Positions 8,294 to 14,532 are shown, counted from the first letter of the stretch. The stretch is DNA of 19,121 nucleotides from Acidothermales bacterium (GCA_017354575.1 JAFMQP010000019.1:1-19121), one strand, 5' to 3'. Made by a program: numbers and translations. Notes: a model not told the origin generated them from the sequence alone.

Positions 8294-10399
8294 ATGCCGG
8301 CAGAGAGCGTGCTCCAGGGGCTCGATCCCGAACAGCGCGCCGTGGCCGAGGCCGTCCGCGGGCCGGTGTGCGTCCTTGCCGGCGCGGGCACCGGCAAGAC
8401 CCGGGCCATCACCCACCGCGTGGCGTACGCCGTGCGCAGCGGCGCGGTGCCCGCCGGCCAGCTGCTCGCCGTCACGTTCACCACCAGGGCGGCCGGCGAG
8501 ATGCGCGGCCGGCTGCGCGCGCTCGGCGTGCCGTCGGTGCAGGCGCGCACGTTCCACTCCGCCGCCCTGCGGCAGCTGCGGTACTTCTGGCCGCAGGTCG
8601 TGGGCGGGCCGCCGCCGCAGATCGTGCAGAGCAAGATCAGGCACGTCGTCGACGCCGCGCGCCGCGTCGGGCTCACCCTCGGCCGCGCCGAGCTGCGCGA
8701 CGTCACCGCGGAGCTGGAGTGGGCGAAGGCCGGCCAGGTACGGCCGGACCGCTACGTCCGCGAGGCGCTGCGCGCCGGGCGGCGGCCGCCGATCGACGCG
8801 ACGGACGTCGCCAACGTGTTCGCCGCGTACGAGGACCTCAGGGAGCGGCGCAACCTGCTCGACTTCGAGTCGGTGCTGGAGCTCACCGCGGCGATGATCC
8901 TGGAGCAACCGGAGGTGGCGTCCGCCGTCCGCTCGCAGTACCGGCACTTCGTCGTGGACGAGTTCCAGGACGTCAACCCGCTGCAGAAGCTGCTGCTCGA
9001 CGCGTGGCTCGGCGACCGGCACGACGTGTGCGTCGTCGGTGACCCCAACCAGACCATCTACTCGTTCACCGGCGCGTCGCCGGAGTACCTGCTCGCCTTC
9101 CCCGGCGAGCATCCCGACACCCGGGTGATCAGGCTGGAGCGCGACTACCGCTCGACACCGGAGATCGTCGCCCTCGCCAACGGAGTGATCGAGAAGGCGA
9201 CCGACAGAGCTCCCGCGCACCGGCTCACCCTCGTCGCGCAGCGCCAGGCGGGACCCGAGCCGGAGATCGCCGCGTACGACGACGAGCGCGCCGAGGCGGC
9301 CGCGGTCGCGGCCCGCGCGAAGGAGCTGATCGACGCCGGTACGCCGCCGGCCGGCATCGGCGTGCTGTTCCGCGTCAACGCCCAGTCGGAGGCGTTCGAG
9401 CAGGCGTTCGCGGAGCTCGACGTCCCCTACCTGGTGCGCGGCGCCGACCGGTTCTTCGAGCGCGCGGAGGTGCGCGAGGCCACCGTGCTGCTGCGCGCCG
9501 CGGCCCGCTCCGACGACGCCCCCGACCGGCCGCTCTCCGAGCGGGTGGGCGACGTGCTCGCCACGGCGGGATACCGGCGGGTCGCGCCTGCCGCCGGGGG
9601 AGCGGCCCGCGACCGCTGGGAGTCGCTCGCCGCGATCGTCGCCCTGGCCGAGGAGATCGCGGCGGCGGACCCGTCGGCCGGTCTCGACCGCGTGGTCGCG
9701 GAGCTGGACGAACGCGCGGCCACGCAGCACGCGCCGACGGCCGGCGGCGTCACGCTCGCCAGCCTGCACTCGGCGAAGGGGCTGGAGTGGGACGTCGTGT
9801 TCGTCGCCGGGCTGTGTGAGGGCACGCTGCCGATCGTGTACGCGGCGACGCCCGCTCAGCTCGAGGAGGAACGCCGGTTGCTCTACGTCGGCGTCACCCG
9901 TGCGCGGGAGCGGCTGCTCCTGTCGTGGGCGCGGGCGCGCACCGTCGGCGGACCGGCGAACCGCGAGCCCACCCGGTTCCTCGCCGGGCTGCTCGGCGGC
10001 ACCGACGGGGCGCGGCGTTCGGGCACCATGCGGGACCGGGGCGCGCGGGCCAAGGCCGGACCCGTTCCGTGCCGGGTGTGCGGACGCAAGCTCTCCGGCG
10101 CCGTCGAGCGCAAGCTCGGGCACTGCGTCGGCTGTCCCGGCGACGTCGACGGCGAGCTGTTCGCGCGGCTCGTCGACTGGCGGAAGCAGGCCGCGCAGAC
10201 CCAGCGGGTGCCCGCGTTCGTCGTGTTCACCGACGCGACGCTGACCGTCATCGCGGAACGGCGTCCCGCCACCGACGCCGAGCTCGCATCGGTCGCCGGC
10301 GTGAACACGCGCAAGTTGGCACGCTACGGTCCGGCGGTTCTCGCGCTCGTAAGGGGCGACGATCCGCCGCCCCTTACACCCGAGAGCGACTCTTCGTGA
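8294..10399 (+). CDS. uvrD2: ATP-dependent DNA helicase UvrD2 with HRDC domain
   Basis: This 701-residue SF1A 3'-5' helicase has Walker A GAGTGKT (30-36), motif II DEFQD (Asp222-Glu223), motif III GDPNQTIYSFTGA, motif V SLHSAKGLEWDVVF and motif VI RRLLYVGVTRARERLLL. After the motor comes a tetracysteine module (Cys593-X2-Cys596, X14, Cys611-X2-Cys614), then an HRDC domain from about 625 to 690. This is the diagnostic UvrD2 layout. In mycobacteria UvrD2 is essential, and helicase activity has been linked to the tetracysteine part. The length matches the mycobacterial protein (about 700). I prefer the ATG at 8294, with GGGAGG just upstream and CACGAT 7 nt before it as a possible -10, over the ATG at 8285. 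A perfect hairpin sits inside the last codons (separate entry). Confidence 0.95.
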   Translation: MPAESVLQGLDPEQRAVAEAVRGPVCVLAGAGTGKTRAITHRVAYAVRSGAVPAGQLLAVTFTTRAAGEMRGRLRALGVPSVQARTFHSAALRQLRYFWPQVVGGPPPQIVQSKIRHVVDAARRVGLTLGRAELRDVTAELEWAKAGQVRPDRYVREALRAGRRPPIDATDVANVFAAYEDLRERRNLLDFESVLELTAAMILEQPEVASAVRSQYRHFVVDEFQDVNPLQKLLLDAWLGDRHDVCVVGDPNQTIYSFTGASPEYLLAFPGEHPDTRVIRLERDYRSTPEIVALANGVIEKATDRAPAHRLTLVAQRQAGPEPEIAAYDDERAEAAAVAARAKELIDAGTPPAGIGVLFRVNAQSEAFEQAFAELDVPYLVRGADRFFERAEVREATVLLRAAARSDDAPDRPLSERVGDVLATAGYRRVAPAAGGAARDRWESLAAIVALAEEIAAADPSAGLDRVVAELDERAATQHAPTAGGVTLASLHSAKGLEWDVVFVAGLCEGTLPIVYAATPAQLEEERRLLYVGVTRARERLLLSWARARTVGGPANREPTRFLAGLLGGTDGARRSGTMRDRGARAKAGPVPCRVCGRKLSGAVERKLGHCVGCPGDVDGELFARLVDWRKQAAQTQRVPAFVVFTDATLTVIAERRPATDAELASVAGVNTRKLARYGPAVLALVRGDDPPPLTPESDSS
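10349..10377 (+). terminator. Perfect 10-bp hairpin inside the 3' end of uvrD2
   Basis: GTAAGGGGCG (10349-10358) and CGCCCCTTAC (10368-10377) form a perfect 10-bp stem with a 9-nt loop. It lies within the last 17 codons of uvrD2 and about 60 bp before the whiB7 promoter. There is no T tract, so it may be a U-poor terminator or an mRNA-stabilising structure insulating uvrD2 from whiB7. Confidence 0.4.
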
Positions 10400-10430
10400 A
10401 GAAAGTTCGCGGTCTCCGGTGACAGCTTCG

Positions 10431-10468
10431 TAAATCAGGTTGCTCGTCCGGGGATTGCCTCATACTCT
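10431..10468 (+). promoter_or_regulatory. whiB7 leader promoter with AT-rich WhiB7-type element
   Basis: TTGCTC (10440-10445) and TACTCT (10463-10468) are separated by 17 bp and make a plausible SigA promoter for the whiB7 leader. TAAAT (10431-10435) lies 4 bp upstream of the -35, in an otherwise GC-rich region. WhiB7 with SigA is known to recognise an AT-rich block just upstream of the -35 through its AT-hook, so this site supports autoregulation. The predicted transcript starts near 10475, where AGCCGCG/CGCGGTT (10474-10492) could form a 5' hairpin. Confidence 0.55.
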
Positions 10469-10522
10469 CGGAGAGCCGCGTCGTTCGCGGTTCGTCGCGA
10501 GAGAGCAGAGGAGGTGGCCACG

Positions 10523-10747
10523 GTGAGCACGATCGAGTACACGAGCGTCGCGCGTCCGGCCACCCAGCTCGAGGTCGCGATGCGTCACCGCACGTTCGGT
10601 CCCGGCATGTCGATCGCGTTCACGAACGGCCCGATCCAGGGGACCAGTGCGCCTGCGCTCGTCCAGACGTCCGTCAAGGCCAGCCCGGCCGCCATCGCCA
10701 AGGATGGCGACGCCTCGGGTCTCCGCCGCTGGAGTCATCCGGTCTGA
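10523..10747 (+). CDS. whiB7 leader upstream ORF (74 codons)
   Basis: A 74-codon reading frame with strong G/C third positions lies between the whiB7 promoter and the leader terminator. AGAGGAGGT (10507-10515) is an excellent ribosome-binding site 8 nt before the GTG at 10523. An in-frame GTG at 10514 overlaps that site and is less likely. The peptide (N-terminus MSTIEYTSVARPATQ, C-terminus LRRWSHPV) has no recognisable domain, signal peptide or membrane helix. The stop (10745-10747) is 20 nt before the terminator stem. whiB7/wblC genes are known to carry translated leader ORFs whose impaired translation allows read-through, so I infer a regulatory ORF. The peptide could also act independently. 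It is longer than needed for simple attenuation, and codon use relaxes near its end (AGT, CAT, GGT). Confidence 0.72.
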   Translation: MSTIEYTSVARPATQLEVAMRHRTFGPGMSIAFTNGPIQGTSAPALVQTSVKASPAAIAKDGDASGLRRWSHPV

Positions 10748-10768
10748 GTACCTGACCGGCGCCTCCAG
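10729..10768 (+). promoter_or_regulatory. Candidate alternative hairpin around the uORF stop
   Basis: CCGGTC (10739-10744) pairs perfectly with GACCGG (10754-10759), placing the uORF stop codon in a 9-nt loop. CTGGAG (10729-10734) pairs with CTCCAG (10763-10768), extending the structure after a small internal loop. The outer helix takes the first two bases of the terminator 5' arm, so the two folds compete only weakly as drawn. A ribosome at the stop would disrupt this structure. This is read by eye, not from a computed fold. Confidence 0.4.
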
Positions 10769-10804
10769 GCCGCGGATCCCGAACCCGGGAACCGCGGCCT
10801 TTTT
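10767..10804 (+). terminator. Intrinsic terminator (attenuator) in the whiB7 leader
   Basis: AGGCCGCGG (10767-10775) and CCGCGGCCT (10792-10800) form a perfect 9-bp stem. An inner 4-bp TCCC/GGGA stem (10777-10780 with 10787-10790) continues it above one A-A mismatch, with a 6-nt loop. It is followed directly by TTTTTG (10800-10805). This is the only textbook U-tract terminator in the window. It lies 20 nt after the uORF stop and 50 nt before the whiB7 start, the position expected for a conditional attenuator. Confidence 0.88.
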
Positions 10805-10855
10805 GTGTGTACGCCAACCGACCGAAACACGAGTCACGAGGAGGTGACCGACCCG

Positions 10856-11140
10856 ATGTCCGCGACCGTGTTCGAGTTGTTCGAGGCGCCGTTCGCCGAG
10901 GACCTCGATCTTCCGTGTCGTAGCCAGGATCCCGAGCTCTTCTTCGCCGAGTCGCCGGCCGACGTCGAGTTCGCCAAGGCCGTGTGCCGGGACTGCCCGG
11001 TGCGCGCGGAGTGCCTCGCCGCAGCCCTCGAACGGCGCGAGCCGTGGGGCGTCTGGGGCGGAGAGCTCGTCCTGCAGGGTGTCGTCGTGCCGCGCAAGCG
11101 GCCGCGGGGACGTCCGCGCAAGTCCGAGGTAGCCGCCTGA
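10856..11140 (+). CDS. whiB7: WhiB7/WblC antibiotic-resistance transcription activator
   Basis: WhiB7 is a Fe-S protein that binds the primary sigma factor and switches on intrinsic resistance genes after ribosome-targeting antibiotics or redox stress. The 94-residue product has the WhiB cysteines Cys21, Cys44, Cys47 and Cys53 (C-X22-C-X2-C-X5-C), the turn EPWGVWGGE (62-70) and a C-terminal AT-hook RGRPRK (84-89), which together distinguish WhiB7 from other Wbl proteins. The ATG at 10856 follows AGGAGGTGA (10839-10847) with about 11 nt spacing. An in-frame GTG at 10844 overlaps that site and is less likely. Position after uvrD2 matches mycobacteria. Expression should depend on the promoter, uORF and terminator in its leader. 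Fe-S binding and sigma interaction are inferred from the family. Confidence 0.93.
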   Translation: MSATVFELFEAPFAEDLDLPCRSQDPELFFAESPADVEFAKAVCRDCPVRAECLAAALERREPWGVWGGELVLQGVVVPRKRPRGRPRKSEVAA

Positions 11141-11222
11141 CACGGGCGGGTGCCGACGACCGCGTCCCGCAGCGTGGACTTCCGCCACTGCCGGAATCCC
11201 CGCCGACCACCGGAGAGCAGCA

Positions 11223-11432
11223 ATGCAGATCAAGCCGAAGACCTACATCACGCCGAGGATGAAGATGATGAACTGGTACGCCGAAGAGTACGTACGAGAA
11301 CGAATGCAGAGCCGCCTGGCGGAGGCACGGCAGGAGCGCAGGGCCGCTCAGGTCGTCCGCCTTCGTCGGGCGGAGAGCCGGGCGCGTAAGGCTAGGGCCC
11401 GGCTGGCGGTGCTCAGGCTCAGGTCCGCCTGA
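11223..11432 (+). CDS. Small Arg-rich protein of unknown function
   Basis: This 69-residue ORF starts with ATG at 11223, with GGAG (11212-11215) 7 nt upstream, 82 bp after whiB7 on the same strand. Codons in the first two thirds have strong G/C third positions. By my count the product has 16 Arg and 4 Lys against 6 Glu. An N-terminal segment with MKMMNWYAEEYV is followed by a long, uninterrupted, Arg/Ala/Leu-rich predicted helix from about residue 20 to the end. No cysteines, signal peptide or transmembrane segment are seen. I do not recognise a family. Charge suggests nucleic acid or ribosome binding, but this is only composition. No terminator separates it from whiB7, so the two may be co-transcribed. 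A 13-bp hairpin follows 42 bp after its stop. Confidence 0.55.
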   Translation: MQIKPKTYITPRMKMMNWYAEEYVRERMQSRLAEARQERRAAQVVRLRRAESRARKARARLAVLRLRSA

Positions 11433-11474
11433 GCGAGCACCTACCGGGATGACGCAGTACCGACATGTAGGAAG

Positions 11475-11505
11475 GGGCCTCCCCGCCACGACGGCGGGGA
11501 GGCCC
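11475..11505. terminator. 13-bp hairpin between convergent genes
   Basis: GGGCCTCCCCGCC (11475-11487) and GGCGGGGAGGCCC (11493-11505) form a perfect 13-bp stem with a 5-nt loop. It lies between the stop of the small basic ORF (11432) and the stop of the convergent ABC1 kinase gene (11525). It has no T tract on either side, as is usual for actinobacterial terminators, and could serve both strands. Confidence 0.75.
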
Positions 11506-11524
11506 TCGGCGTTCCTGACGAGCC

Positions 11525-12841
11525 TCAGGCGGCCTTGGCGAAGCCGGGCACCCAGTCCTCCAGCTCCTGGCGGAACGGGCCCTCGGCGTCGAGCTGGCAG
11601 AGCACCCCGATGCCGCCGATCCACACCCGATGCACCAGCAGGTACGACGGCGGCAGGTTGATCTTCCGGCTCAGCTCGCCCGCAGCGCTGCGCGGGTCGC
11701 CGACCCGGCCCGCCTGCTTGCGCATCCACTCCCTGGTGAAGTGGAACGTCTCCTGCCTGACCGGGTCGAGGAAGGGCTCGACGTATTCGAGCAGGTCCTC
11801 CGCGTCGATGTCGTCCTCAAGCCGGACGAAGCCCTCCTGCCGAAGGCCCTCGGCGACGTTGTGGGCGTCGCCCTCGAGCGCGAGCCGCAGCACGTGGCCG
11901 ATCGCCGGCGGGAGACCGTCGGGCAGCCGGGCCACCAGGCCGAAGTCGAGCACACCGAGCCGGCCGTCGGCGAGCAGCCGGAAGTTCCCCGGGTGCGGGT
12001 CGGCGTGCAGCATGTGCGTGCGATCCGGGCAGGAGAACAGCAGCCGGGCGAGCAGCAGGCCGGCGCGGTCGCGCTGCTCGCGGGTGCCGGAGTCGATGAT
12101 GCGCGACAGCGGCGTGCCGTCGAGCCAGGCCGAGACGAGCACGTTGCCGCGTTGCGCGACGACCTCGGGGATGACGATGTCGGGGTCGTCAGCGTACGCC
12201 TCGGCGAACCGGCGCTGCGCGTCCGCCTCGCGTGCGTAGTCGAGCTCCTCGGCCACGCGGTCCTTCAGCTCCTCGATGAGCGGGCGGACCTCGATGCCGG
12301 GGATCACGGTGCTCAGCAGCCGGGCCATCCGGCTGAGCTGGCCGAGGTCGCTGAGCAGTGCCGGCCCGGCGCCCGGATACTGCACCTTCACCGCGACGTC
12401 GCGGCCGTCCGACCACACCGCGCGGTGCACCTGGCCGATGGACGCGGCTGCCGCGGGCTGCTCGTCGAACTCGCGGAACAGCTCGCGCCAGTCCGGCCCG
12501 AGGTGCTCGGTGAGCACCGTGTCGACCATGTGCGCCGGCATCGGCGGCGCCGCCTCCTGCAGCCGGGTGAGCGTGGCGCGGTACGGACCGACGAGCTCCG
12601 GCGGGATGGCGGCCTCGAGCACGGACAGCGCCTGCCCGAACTTCATCGCGCCGCCCTTGAGCTGGCCCAGGACCTTGAACAGCTGGTCGGCCGTCCGCTG
12701 CTGGATCTCCGCGGCTATGGCGTCGGCGGACTGGCCGCCGATGCGGCGGCCGAGACCGACGGCGGTGCGGCCCGCGAACCCGAGCGGCAGCGATGCCAGC
12801 TTCGCGGTGCGGGTGACGGCCCAGCGCGGAAGATCGCTCAC
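11525..12841 (-). CDS. ABC1/ADCK/UbiB-family atypical kinase
   Basis: This 438-residue protein of the ABC1 (ADCK/COQ8/UbiB) kinase-like family corresponds by position to mycobacterial Rv3197. Motifs: the family hallmark KFGQ (67-70) in the N-terminal extension, an Ala-rich loop AAAASIGQVH (130-139) in place of the Gly-rich loop, VAVKVQYPG with Lys152, LDYAREA (200-206), the catalytic region HADPHPGNF (279-287) and DFG (299-301). These proteins are atypical ATPases/kinases, often linked to quinone or lipid metabolism; the substrate here is unknown. I start it at the GTG at 12841, which gives the usual N-terminus (SDLPRWAVTRTAKLASLP). GGAGG is only 1 nt before it, while CAGAAT lies 6 nt before it as a possible -10, so initiation may be leaderless. 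An upstream TTG at 12883 would add 14 residues that look non-coding. It is the last of three minus-strand genes. Confidence 0.9.
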   Translation of the reverse strand: MSDLPRWAVTRTAKLASLPLGFAGRTAVGLGRRIGGQSADAIAAEIQQRTADQLFKVLGQLKGGAMKFGQALSVLEAAIPPELVGPYRATLTRLQEAAPPMPAHMVDTVLTEHLGPDWRELFREFDEQPAAAASIGQVHRAVWSDGRDVAVKVQYPGAGPALLSDLGQLSRMARLLSTVIPGIEVRPLIEELKDRVAEELDYAREADAQRRFAEAYADDPDIVIPEVVAQRGNVLVSAWLDGTPLSRIIDSGTREQRDRAGLLLARLLFSCPDRTHMLHADPHPGNFRLLADGRLGVLDFGLVARLPDGLPPAIGHVLRLALEGDAHNVAEGLRQEGFVRLEDDIDAEDLLEYVEPFLDPVRQETFHFTREWMRKQAGRVGDPRSAAGELSRKINLPPSYLLVHRVWIGGIGVLCQLDAEGPFRQELEDWVPGFAKAA

Positions 12842-12842
12842 A

Positions 12843-12864
12843 CCTCCATTCTGCCGGATGGAGG
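12843..12864. repeat. Inverted repeat at the ABC1 kinase start
   Basis: CCTCCAT (12843-12849) and ATGGAGG (12858-12864) are perfect 7-bp inverted repeats with an 8-nt spacer, placed directly before the ABC1 GTG start and covering its candidate -10. It could be an operator or, if transcribed, a hairpin hiding the GGAGG. Confidence 0.4.
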
Positions 12865-12944
12865 ACCGTTGATGACGGCCCAATCGAGAGCGAGCAGATC
12901 GCGGACCCCTCGTCGACGGCCTGCCTGCCGCGGTGTCGTGCCCA

Positions 12945-13946
12945 TCAGTCGCAGCAGCCGCAGGACGGGTGCGGGCTCCAGGTACGCCGCCGCCAGCGCC
13001 AGTCGGTCAGCGACAGCTCGAGGGAGCCGTTCACCGTGGCGGGTCGTGCGGTCCCGTCCAGGAACGTCAGCACCTCGCGGGACGCCCAGCACGCCACGCT
13101 CGTCGCGAGCACGGTGTCGCACGCCTCGACCAGTGACCGGCCGCTCGCCGCGAGCTGGGCGGCGACCAGCGGCCAGCCAGGGTCGCGGTCGGCGCGGTGC
13201 AGGTCCAGGCACCGCAGGCACGCGGACTGACCGGGGAGCACGAACGCACCGACGACGCCGGTGGTCTCGCGGACGGTCGCGACGACGTGCGGGACCCGCC
13301 CGCGCGTGAGGGTGCCGCGGATCCGCGGGTCGGTGCCGGCCTCGCCGGTCAGCACCACGGCGAGCGGCGGCGTGTCAGGCCCGTCGGTGCGGGTGGCGTA
13401 GCCGCGCAGCACCTCGCTCACGGCGTGGTCGCGGCGGCGGCCCAGATGGCGCAGCGGCAGGCCCGCGGGCGTGCAGTCACCGGGACGGCAGGTGCGGGCG
13501 TCGACCACGCCGACCGTGCCCACTCCCGCCGCGGCCAGCAGGGACGCAACCGCCGCGCCGACCCGGCCGGCGCCGTACACCGAGATCACGGCCTCGCGCC
13601 GGCGGCGCAGCATGCCGACCCCGCCGTCTGCCGCACCGGTGACGAGGGAGATCGAGGCGAGGTCGGGCGCGAGCCGCTCGCGATGGAGGCGGTCAAGGCC
13701 GGGGATGGGCGAGCTGCTGACGTTGGCGTCGTCGATCAGCCTGGCCCGGTGCAGCAGGTCGACGAGATGCCGGTGCGGCGCATGCGCGCGGTCCGGCTCG
13801 TGGCTGCCGTCGAGCGTGTCGAGGACGCGGGCGATGTCCGCGCCGCAGCCGGACAGCACGACGGCGCGATCGGGGTCGAGCCCGATCTGCACGGTGGACG
13901 GGCCGCGCCAGAGACGCCGAAGGGAGGGCTTCAACACGGGTCGCAT
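12945..13946 (-). CDS. ThiF/E1-like protein, RiPP (TOMM) leader-binding type
   Basis: This 333-residue protein has a Rossmann-type ThiF/MoeB/HesA domain: GAGRVGAAVASLLAAAGVG (125-143), then VGVVDARTCRPGDCTPAGL at the end of the second strand, as in E1-like enzymes. Zinc-ligand candidates are Cys243-X2-Cys246 and the C-terminal cysteines at 329, 331 and 332 in SCGCC. The N-terminal 110 residues do not match E1 enzymes and resemble the leader-binding segment of proteins annotated as TOMM precursor leader peptide-binding proteins. The usual catalytic Lys region reads GRRRDHAV, so adenylation activity is doubtful. No YcaO cyclodehydratase or obvious precursor peptide lies in this window. The ATG at 13946 gives the best N-terminus; a CAATGT 6 nt upstream may be the -10. 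The function is unknown, and the family assignment is more certain than the RiPP role. Confidence 0.82.
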   Translation of the reverse strand: MRPVLKPSLRRLWRGPSTVQIGLDPDRAVVLSGCGADIARVLDTLDGSHEPDRAHAPHRHLVDLLHRARLIDDANVSSSPIPGLDRLHRERLAPDLASISLVTGAADGGVGMLRRRREAVISVYGAGRVGAAVASLLAAAGVGTVGVVDARTCRPGDCTPAGLPLRHLGRRRDHAVSEVLRGYATRTDGPDTPPLAVVLTGEAGTDPRIRGTLTRGRVPHVVATVRETTGVVGAFVLPGQSACLRCLDLHRADRDPGWPLVAAQLAASGRSLVEACDTVLATSVACWASREVLTFLDGTARPATVNGSLELSLTDWRWRRRTWSPHPSCGCCD

Positions 13947-14035
13947 GACCCGACATTGGCACGGCCTTGACCCTTGCGGTGCTGGCTTTAACCGATCTGT
14001 GGACAACGTCCGAGGCGGTCCTGCGCCGACGGAAA

Positions 14036-14072
14036 CGGCCCGAGAGCGGACGGCTGTCGCGCTCCCGGGCCG
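14036..14072 (-). terminator. Hairpin downstream of the DUF5679 gene
   Basis: CGGCCCGAGAGCG (14036-14048) and CGCTCCCGGGCCG (14060-14072) pair over 13 positions with one mismatch, loop 11 nt. Read on the minus strand the stem is followed by TTTCCG, a short T run. It lies between the DUF5679 stop and the thiF-like start, so it probably ends the DUF5679 transcript. Confidence 0.6.
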
Positions 14073-14095
14073 GTGCGATGACGGTGGACTGCTGG

Positions 14096-14125
14096 GACCG
14101 GCCGCTCGGCACGGGCGGCCCGGTC
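14096..14125 (-). terminator. First of two tandem hairpins after DUF5679
   Basis: GACCGGCCGC (14096-14105) pairs with GCGGCCCGGTC (14115-14125) over 10 bp with one bulged base. It lies 13 nt after the minus-strand DUF5679 stop, directly before the second hairpin, making a tandem pair of stems. Confidence 0.45.
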
Positions 14126-14138
14126 ATCGGGTGCTTCG

Positions 14139-14294
14139 TCAGGCCTTGCCGAGGATTCGGTTGAGCTTGGTCCCGCAGACGGGACACGTGCCCTTCGCCA
14201 TGCGTCGGCCGTTGGTCTCGACGACCTCGCCCTCGAAGTCCCGCTTCTCCTTGCACTTCACGCAGTACGCGTCGCCCTTGTAGGTGTCGGCCAC
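14139..14294 (-). CDS. DUF5679 zinc-ribbon small protein
   Basis: This 51-residue protein starts with GTG at 14294 (MADTYKGDAYCVKCKEKRDF) and ends NRILGKA. Two CxxC knuckles, Cys11-Val-Lys-Cys14 and Cys37-Pro-Val-Cys40, define a compact zinc ribbon of the DUF5679 type, common in actinobacteria and of unknown function. AGGAG lies about 6 nt upstream of the start on the minus strand. TAGGGT (minus strand, 14348-14353) is a good -10, giving a leader of about 45 nt with a perfect 7-bp hairpin. Two hairpins follow the stop, so it is probably a monocistronic mRNA. The protein may bind nucleic acid or another protein; nothing in the sequence decides this. Confidence 0.82.
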   Translation of the reverse strand: MADTYKGDAYCVKCKEKRDFEGEVVETNGRRMAKGTCPVCGTKLNRILGKA

Positions 14295-14314
14295 GAACCT
14301 CTCCTCGTCGTCGG

Positions 14315-14353
14315 CGCCTGGTGATCCAGGCGGTGGAACCGGCCCTCACCCTA
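14315..14353 (-). promoter_or_regulatory. DUF5679 promoter -10 and leader hairpin
   Basis: Read on the minus strand, TAGGGT (14348-14353) fits a TANNNT -10 element. The predicted transcript begins near 14341 and includes CGCCTGG-TGAT-CCAGGCG, a perfect 7-bp stem with a 4-nt loop (14315-14332), ending about 9 nt before the Shine-Dalgarno sequence. No clear -35 is seen. Confidence 0.45.
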
Positions 14354-14532
14354 CGGCAGAGTGCGCGCACACGCGTGGAGGTGGTGACTCCCCGGGTACG
14401 AGTCGCGAGGTCCCCGAGGACTGGATTTCCGCTCGCCTTCCCCACGCGGGCGGTCATCCGGCTCCCGGGAACCTCGTCTCCTGCGACGGTAGAAACCCGC
14501 GCCGACGCCGTCAACCTCCTGCCGCGCCCACC

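Noticed and set aside
10674..11729. 351-codon minus-strand frame across whiB7
   Set aside because: It runs through the terminator, whiB7, the small ORF and into the 3' end of the ABC1 gene, with shadow-like composition and no start signals.
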